Assembly: GCA_032622095.1 (NCBI GenBank)
Contig: CP136066.1
Location: forward strand, 200,592,978 to 200,656,977
Direction of reading: 5' to 3'
Length of the DNA stretch: 64,000 bases
DNA from: Siphonodentalium dalli
Taxonomy: Eukaryota > Mollusca > Scaphopoda > Gadilida > Siphonodentaliidae
Below, piece by piece: positions 57,641 to 64,000 of the stretch. The notes beneath the pieces were generated by a model. That model ran no database searches. It was given only the letters and a program-made list of their open reading frames with translations, and was not told the DNA's origin. The position numbers and the translations under genes were made by a program. Each line of letters begins with the position of its first letter. Position 1 is the first letter of the stretch.

Positions 57641-59157
57641 TTACACCATTAATACATAATTTGTGTTTATGAAAGTCTGGCACCCATTAGCAGTTTGTTT
57701 TCAGTACATTTTAATATTCATTGGAACGTAAACAATTATTCGCTGACAGAAATCATGTTAATATCGCCTTTCGTTACTGGTTTCCTCGACTCAAATATTT
57801 CTCACTGCTCAATACTTATAATTAAAAAAAATGTTCTGTGTTTTGTGTCACTTCTTAATAGCATTATGTATTCTGCTATTGACAAGAAACAAAGTTGCAG
57901 TATACCTTAAAGGTACGGAAGGCCTTGGTGGGTATCCTGTGAACATATTTCCACCTGTCAAAAACCGCTACAAACGAAAATAATATTCAAATATAGACAT
58001 ACTTTGTTAATATACAAATGAGAAATATCTCATAAACAGTATGTTATTGTCGTAAATTTGACGATTGTTATGTAAACAAAGCATAAAAAGTTACTTTCTT
58101 GGTGTTTCTTTATATTATGATGGTAAACATAAAGAGCGTTCTTTGTTGCTCAATTCCTTATTTGGAAATAATAAAGAGCGTTTATACCATTTGTGTGTGA
58201 TTAGCCAGTAGCATTGTGCTGCCTTCTATAACACAATCAGACTCTTGTTTAGGTAAAATTTAGTAGGTCTTTATGTGAGCATGATGTTTACGCGATAGTG
58301 ATCGTATATTTGAACCAAAATGTATGCGTTTTAATATTTTTCTGTTTACGGTGTTTGGAACAAATATGAATATTTTCGACAACTAAGCCCCCTCGTCCCT
58401 TTAATATAATTAATATAACATCCCTCATCCAATAATCTCCAAATTGCATATCTAATTTCAATCCTAGTTACACGTCACGCCGCCCCTCATCATTTGCCAA
58501 TTCTACACCCTTTTTTTTGCTGCTGCTGCAACTGTTCAATTTCTTTAAAAATTATTGAAAAAATGGCCCTCCCGCCCGCCGACATTTACCTCTGATTTTT
58601 TTTTATCATCGGTCCGCACCAATATTGAGCACACGTCCCTATATAATATACCTATTTAAACCGAGTATACACGGTGGTGTAATAGATCAACCGTTAATTT
58701 AACCGTTTAGGTAGCATATTTCCACGTATACGTTATCACGACAAATCCCTGCTGATCTGTTATTAATGAACCAAACACTTAACATGTCAACACACTTTGG
58801 CCCGCCAATGCTACAGTGTATACACGTAACGGGGCAAATATGCACATTATATTGGCAGCTAACGAGAGCATTCATCATCAGTAATCTGCTCACCCCTTTT
58901 AGCCGATACGATAGAAACTAAACGATTTGTTACTTCTAATTACCCGTACTTAATTACACTACTTGCGTGTTAATAAAGTACGATCCCATTACCACTAAAG
59001 GTGAAACATGGGATTTAGAACATTAATATTCACTCTTACATAGTTCCACATTCAAGGTGTAATCGTATGTCAGTTGTAACGTTGTGAAACTGCAACCGAA
59101 CTGAATTATTCTATGCTAAATAGTTCATGGCTGACCTGATGCATGCATCTTAGTTTT
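57641..59157. other. No gene seen within the right part of the insertion
   Basis: Frames 57695-57910 and 58699-58893 have no support. Two exact TAAAGAGCGT motifs lie 42 bp apart (58130, 58172). Confidence 0.4.
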
Positions 59158-61310
59158 CTTGTTCAACTTGATACTAGATACTGGATATTTCCCCGAAGAT
59201 TGGGCCACGGGTGCCATACAAACCATTTACAAGAAAGGGGGAAATCGACACGACCATGATTCATATAGGGGGATAACACTATTGAGCTGCTTCTCAAAAA
59301 TATTTACATCTTTACTGAATTCAAGGCTGTCTAAATTTTCAGAGGAAGCGAAACTTATGAAAGATAACCAAACTGGGTTCAGAAAAAATTATTCAACAAC
59401 CGAAAATATATTCATTTTGAGTAATCTAATCAATATCTATTTAATTAACAGGCGGCAGGATACTTTACTGCACGTTTGTGGACTTCAGAAAAGCATATAA
59501 CACTGTTTGGAGAGATGCGATTTTCTTTAAAATGTTACAAAATGGTATAAATATTATTCTATTCACAGTGATCAGAAACATGTACAGCCAAACAAAAACC
59601 TGTGTGAAAAATGGAATGGAAAAATCACAGTGTTTTGGCAGCAAAATTTGTCTTTTTCAAGGGGACATCATGTCCCCGTTTTTATTTTCTTTGTTCATAA
59701 GCGATGTTCAAAGTTTCATGAATGATTGTGCTATAGAAACTATGATATATCTTGATGAATTGTTTTATGATAATTTGAGATGTCTTGTTTGAATATTATG
59801 CTTACTATACGCCGACGACACTGTACTACTAACCGACCATGAATTGAGTATGCAACGAGCCATTTCGACTTTCGAAGATTATGCTGACGCATGGGGAATG
59901 GAAGTAAATACGAGTAAGACAAAAACGTTACTTTTTGCACACAAAAAAACCTAAAGTATGGCCCAAATTTATATATAAGAACATAGAACTAGAAACTGTG
60001 AAAGAATATGTATATCTAGGCACTGAGTTTTTCTACAATCACAGATTCTGTAGATCTATCAAAAGAACATGCAAGTTAGCCAACAAAGCTAAGTATGCGC
60101 TGCTCAATAAAGTACGGAACTTGTACCTTCCATGCTACACATAATTATTTGATACGATGGTCGCACCCATTTTGCTATACGGAAGTGAGATATGGGGTGA
60201 CGAATTCCTGAAAGCAATCGAGAGCGTCCACCTAAAGTTCTGCAAACTGATATTAGGTATGAAAACTTGCACACTCAACTACATGGTATATGGCGAGTTG
60301 GGAAGACACCCCATGTCAATAGATATTAAATGTCGAGCTATTTCGTATTGGTCAAGATAAAAAACGAGGGCTCAGAAATAAAAAAATATATATATCGTTT
60401 GACTTGGATTCTACATGACAGAGACCCAGTTTTCGAAAACAAACTGCGGTGGATAAGATTTATACAGGGTACTTTACAGGAATCAGGCCTATATTGCATG
60501 TGGCTATCACAGAGACAATTAGCCAGGCATGAGGTCAAACTAATTAAAAGGGTTATGCTTGATAACTGTAATCAGGAGTGGGCAACAAGCGTATCAACTA
60601 CATCGGGTGGCTCTTTATACAGAGATATCACACCTTTTCCGAAACTGAGAAACTATTTGACTGAGCTCCCACACAATTGATCCGACTATGTAATTAAGGT
60701 TAGAACCTCGAATCACAAACTAGCTATTGAAAGCGGACGCTTATGGACATTATGTAAGAATGGTATAGGAGATGAATATCATATTGTGTTAACCTGCAAC
60801 CATTTTTCACAAATTAGGGAGAAATATATCCCAGATTACTACTGGAAGCACCCTAACCCCTACAAATTTAAGAAAATGCTATGTATTGAAAATGCAGAGG
60901 TGATGAAACGACTATATTTTGAAACTAGCTTTGAAAGAATACACAACAAAGGTCTAGATATGTCAACCGATACCTGGGTTGATATACACCTATCAGCACC
61001 AGTTTCAACCACATCCTATTTGTCTAATACAGAGAGGTTTATCCTCGCCTCTCTGCTTTCTCGTTGCGGATGTGCACTGTATGTGGTGCCCCAGCCACGA
61101 TAATTAAATTACTATATAGATACAGTATATATAGCGGTGCGGACACAATGCGAAATGTATATATTATACATGTGTGAAATTTGATTTATTCCCATGCATT
61201 GGATTGATATTTTTGCTCCATTTGTATACAGATATGTAATAATGTATATATGTTTTATATGTAACATGTTAATTCATGTCGAGCAATAAATCATTCCAAG
61301 AAGTACAGTG
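59158..61310 (+). pseudogene. Split LINE, 3' part: reverse transcriptase and C-terminus
   Basis: It continues the protein order of 52250-54014. RT motifs: FNLILDTGYFPEDWATGAIQ, YKKGG..HDHDSYRGITLLS, QTGFRKNYSTTENIF, then after a frameshift near 59475 FVDFRKAYNTVWRD, LFQGDIMSPFLFSLFISDVQ and, in another frame, an intact LLYADDTVLL box (near 59805). Then KTLLFAHKK, VYLGTEF, PILLYGSEIWGDEFL, and the C-terminal KVRTSNHKLAIESGR, then LC..GDEYHIVLTC and YIPDYYWKHPNPYKFKKML. The 3' UTR runs to GAGCAATAAATCATTCC near 61290. Stops and shifts (60144, 60360, 60680) make it non-functional. Confidence 0.85.
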
Positions 61311-61753
61311 AACGGAATAAAGGAAAACATCAACACGGGTGTAAAACCATATATTGCCGGGGCGAGAACATTACAAGATGTTTAACTCTGATTTTATATA
61401 TCATGCGCATCGGGGAAAAAATGTGCCTCTGTAAATTAACAACAGTAATTTCGATAGTTTACCACAACTAGGTTCCGTTGTGTGTCGCTTGTCATGTGAT
61501 TAACATCGATCTATTTAGTGCATATATACACAGTTAGTCGTTTCAAATTAACAAAACAATATATTGGTCGGCCATTCGTGCTATATTGCTCTACTGATAT
61601 ACTTGGTTACCACAATAGGATACTTAATAACTAGCAAATGTATCCCCGATATACGTACATCATGTGAATCAGTTGCAGTATGTACATGTATGTGTGCCAA
61701 TTAATCTATTTTGCCATATCAATATTTAAAAAAACATATACTGGTAGCTATGT
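61311..61753. other. No gene; block duplicated downstream
   Basis: 61444-61475 (CAGTAATTTCGATAGTTTAC, CACAA) reappears at 62291-62318, so the interval between may be an insertion with duplicated flanks. Confidence 0.45.
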
Positions 61754-62276
61754 GGCGCCGATCCTCTATTTGTCCCCTATTTACTTATATCTCCAATTCA
61801 TTTGGAGATATCTCCAATTCATTTAGAGATATCTCCAATTCATAAAGAGATATCTCCAATTCATTAAGAGATATCGCCAATTTTTATGAAGATATCTCCA
61901 ATCGCCAAAGATATATCTCCATATTAATATGGAGATATCTCTAAATCACTATAGCAGATATCTCTTAATTCAAATTCAAATTAATTTATTCATCAGATAA
62001 CTATACATAAACAAAAATATTCATTAGGAAATATCTCTCAACCACTAGGAGATATCTCTCCAAATCTATACGATTTTCATAATCTCTTAATTCAGCTAGC
62101 AGATATCTCTAAATCACTAGCAGATATATCTTAATTCATTAGGAGATATCTCTAAATCGCTAGGAGATATCTCTTAATTCACGAGGAGATATCTCTTAAT
62201 TCACGAGGAGATATTTCTTAATCACTATATATAGCAAATATCTGCAAATAGGGGATAAATAGAGGAAGGGTGCCCC
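61754..62276. mobile_element. TIR element carrying a GGAGATATCTCC minisatellite
   Basis: The left end, GGCGCCGATCCTCTATTTGT + CCCCTATTT, is approximately the inverse of the right end, AAATAGGGGATAAATAGAGG + AAGGGTGCCCC. ATGT lies on both sides (61750-61753, 62277-62280) as a possible 4-bp duplication. The interior is almost entirely units of about 20 bp, GGAGATATCTCYAATTCAYT, with the self-complementary GGAGATATCTCC core. Confidence 0.65.
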
Positions 62277-62354
62277 ATGTTGATTCACTACAGTAATTTC
62301 GATAGTTTACCACAAAGACGTCTAGTTATGTGTGGCCAGTGATTATATAGCTTA

Positions 62355-62386
62355 CTAGCAGGGTTACCCGGCGTTGCCCAGGTTAA
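62355..62386 (-). mobile_element. Helitron 3' terminus, minus strand, cut by a MITE
   Basis: On the minus strand: TTAACCTGGGCAACGCCGGG, TAACCCTG, CTAG, then T. Hairpin (CCTGGGCAACGCCGGG), CTAG and following T fit Helitron ends. The body should continue beyond the inserted MITE at 62782 and above but is not recognised there. Confidence 0.6.
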
Positions 62387-62781
62387 CCCTTTACCCAACA
62401 GAAGGGCCCTGTGCCAATGCATTCTCTTATATATGCGAGTCGACCATAGGTCGCCTCGCATATATAAGAGAATCCATTGGCTTAACACATTAAAAATTAT
62501 AAAATTGTTAAAGAATGTAAGAAAAAATGGTAAAAAGTGTTAAAAAAAGATTTGTTTTAGGCCAATGCATTCTCTTATATATGCGAGGCGACCTATGGTC
62601 GACTCGCATATATAAGAGAATGCATTGGCACAGGGCTAACTGTAACTATCACAATGTGGTCAAGGAGCCGGTTCCAATGATATCCATATTTGTATGGTTC
62701 TATTGAGACAGACCGAAGATATTTTAGGCTGTTGAAGCTTTATTTGGCCGGTTTTGGCCGGTTTGTTGGGTAAAGGGTTAA
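62383..62781 (+). mobile_element. TTAA-flanked double-hairpin MITE, copy C
   Basis: TTAA, CCCTTTACCCAACAGAAG ... CCGGTTTGTTGGGTAAAGGG, TTAA. The hairpins are at 62414-62480 and 62562-62628, with a 199-bp right flank shared with copies A and B (TATCACAATGTGGTCA, GAGACAGACCGAAGATATTT). It is the most complete copy in the window. Confidence 0.92.
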
Positions 62782-63090
62782 TGTAATGTGAAACCCTCTG
62801 CATATTATGGATATATGATGGGAATAGAGGATACTCTTGTTCAAAGCGTTACACATATTCTCATAAATTATATACCCAAATAGCATCACAAAATATGATT
62901 CTTACACACGGAATATAAGTAGTAGCTCACTTTGTCGGATCGGAGCGATTGTCATTTTGTTTATCGCGATTAATCCGTCCCACCAATAAAGAACTATTTA
63001 TTTATTTACAACTGCGTAAACTTCATACGTTATAACATGAACATGAGCACATTAGTTCGCAAAAATAAAAGACGACAATTGAGTTTTACA
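62782..63090. other. No gene seen
   Basis: AT-rich spacer between copy C and foldback element F copy 2. Confidence 0.4.
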
Positions 63091-63604
63091 TATAGAGGAT
63101 CTACAGCGAGTCCCCTGTTTATAGCGAAATTTACAAAACGAGTCCAGTAAATTTACCGGACGAGGTTTGTAAATTCCTCTATAAACTGGGGACGAGCTGT
63201 AGATTCTATTTATTACATGATCCAAAACTCTACAAAACATACATAATAAATCAACAAATGGGACGATAAACTAACATCTGCTTCTACAATGCATGCGATG
63301 GCGTTTCACGTAAGTATGCGTTGTTGGTCCACGTAAATAAATAGTCCCAGATAAATAAAGACTCTTTTGCGAATTTTAAGGCGTATATTTAATGACAGAA
63401 CCTTCTCAACTCTTCATTCATTATTGCTTGTTGGAAAAATATTGGAAGCCATAGTATTTTGAGACATAGCGTATGTAAAGTAAATAGACAACAAACCGGA
63501 TGTCAAAGGTTACCGGGCACTATTTCTTGTTATCAAACGAACGTTTAATATCAGAATTTATAGAATGGGTTTATTGAATGGAATATGGGTAGGATCATGT
63601 AAAA
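63091..63604 (-). mobile_element. Foldback-tailed element F, copy 2
   Basis: Inverse of 54941-55486 along its length; the hairpin end is at 63095-63212 (GTCCCCTGTTTATAGCG .. inverse CTATAAACTGGGGAC), and the other end at TAGGATCATGTAA. The minus frame 63052-63240 is a hairpin translation. Confidence 0.8.
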
Positions 63605-64000
63605 CAGAGACGTATCAATAAATCTAGTGGGTTTGACTAAGATTTTGAGGACACCTGGTTATCAAATCTCCATGAAGATACAGATACTTTAATAAAATGT
63701 CCCAGTGCTCCTCTGTCCATTGTGCTATATACTGGCTAATTATTCTCAGTTTAAAAGAAATTTTGCTATGCTGCTATATCAGCTGCATGTGCCCGACACA
63801 GAATGAGATTTTGAGTTTTTGTATGTTAGGCGATGAGTCTGTTCTAAACATGAATGATATCCTCTGTATTTTGGGCAGATATAACATTGTCAGATGTCAG
63901 TATTGGAGGATCCTGAAAAGTCATGTGCCACTGACTCCGTTTTCTGTTATCTCAGACATTATACTCGACGGCACACTGTGACCACAATTGTTGAACAGGC
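63605..64000. other. Unassigned; 94-codon frame of unknown nature
   Basis: A + strand frame (63697-63981) contains cysteine-rich segments and FCMLGDESVLNMNDILCIL, which vaguely resembles the C-terminal tails of LINE ORF2 products (a GD-containing block after a Cys-rich stretch). The evidence is too thin for a call. The window ends 19 bp after its stop. Confidence 0.25.

Larger units (their letters stand above)
54015..59157. mobile_element. 5.1-kb insertion dividing the LINE
   Basis: Boundaries are inferred from where the LINE reading frame breaks (after VYFNL) and resumes (FNLILDTG); CTTATT at 54009-54014 and CTTGTT at 59158-59163 could be an imperfect 6-bp target duplication. No TIR or LTR pair was found at the edges. 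Contents: a foldback element (54941-55486), a 485-bp tandem duplication, a minisatellite (57375-57640) and two TAAAGAGCGT motifs. No ORF of known family is present. Confidence 0.55.

Noticed and set aside
54015..59157. Helitron identity for the 5.1-kb LINE insertion (TC at the left, CTTAG at the right)
   Set aside because: The right end is not followed by the expected structure, no clear 3' hairpin at the right distance was found, and a possible 6-bp duplication argues against it.

Overview
The window is AT-rich eukaryotic DNA, almost all of it intergenic or intronic and packed with transposable elements, tandem arrays and long palindromes. No bacterial or viral gene organisation is present. 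CR1-like and other non-LTR retrotransposon remains, tandem arrays ending in (ACGG)n microsatellites (as in the pearl-type elements described from bivalves), minisatellite-bearing Helitrons and an IgGFc-binding-domain gene together suggest a marine invertebrate. A mollusc or other lophotrochozoan is most likely, but this is inferred from repeat style and was not tested by a search.

Host coding sequence is sparse. The one confident gene is a minus-strand exon at 44195-45409 encoding an IgGFc-binding domain. It has a clear 3' splice site and a single-base frameshift near 45231. A second minus-strand exon (2526 to about 2869 or 3017) is possible: it has a signal-anchor helix and a consensus splice donor.

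Layout. 0.9-2.1 kb: about 245-bp tandem repeats. 4.5-13.4 kb: nested small DNA transposons, namely CTTAAG-rich foldback elements (5515-6787, 12129-13400), two families of TTAA-flanked MITEs, and palindromic TA-flanked (mariner-like) MITEs. 14.65-19.67 kb: a 5-kb GC-rich giant foldback element made of 180-bp tandem units in opposite orientations and bounded by an exact 8-bp target duplication. 21.5-25.9 kb: a pearl-like array whose ACGG microsatellite is split by a 3.55-kb TA-flanked element. 27.7-28.5 kb: another pearl-like duplex. 29.6-36.26 kb: a head-to-tail concatemer of at least ten non-autonomous Helitron-like units. 38.6-43.4 kb: a decayed CR1-like LINE. 44.2-45.4 kb: the IgGFc gene exon. 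45.5-50.2 kb: arrays, a LINE fragment and a TIR element. 52.25-61.3 kb: one LINE copy that appears to be split by a TTAA MITE and a separate 5.1-kb insertion. 61.75-64 kb: a GAGATATCTC minisatellite element, a Helitron 3' end cut by another TTAA MITE, and a foldback element.

The genes do not form a pathway. The relationships that can be read are nesting relationships, which give a relative order of transposition events. All boundaries were read by eye from termini, target duplications and interrupted reading frames.
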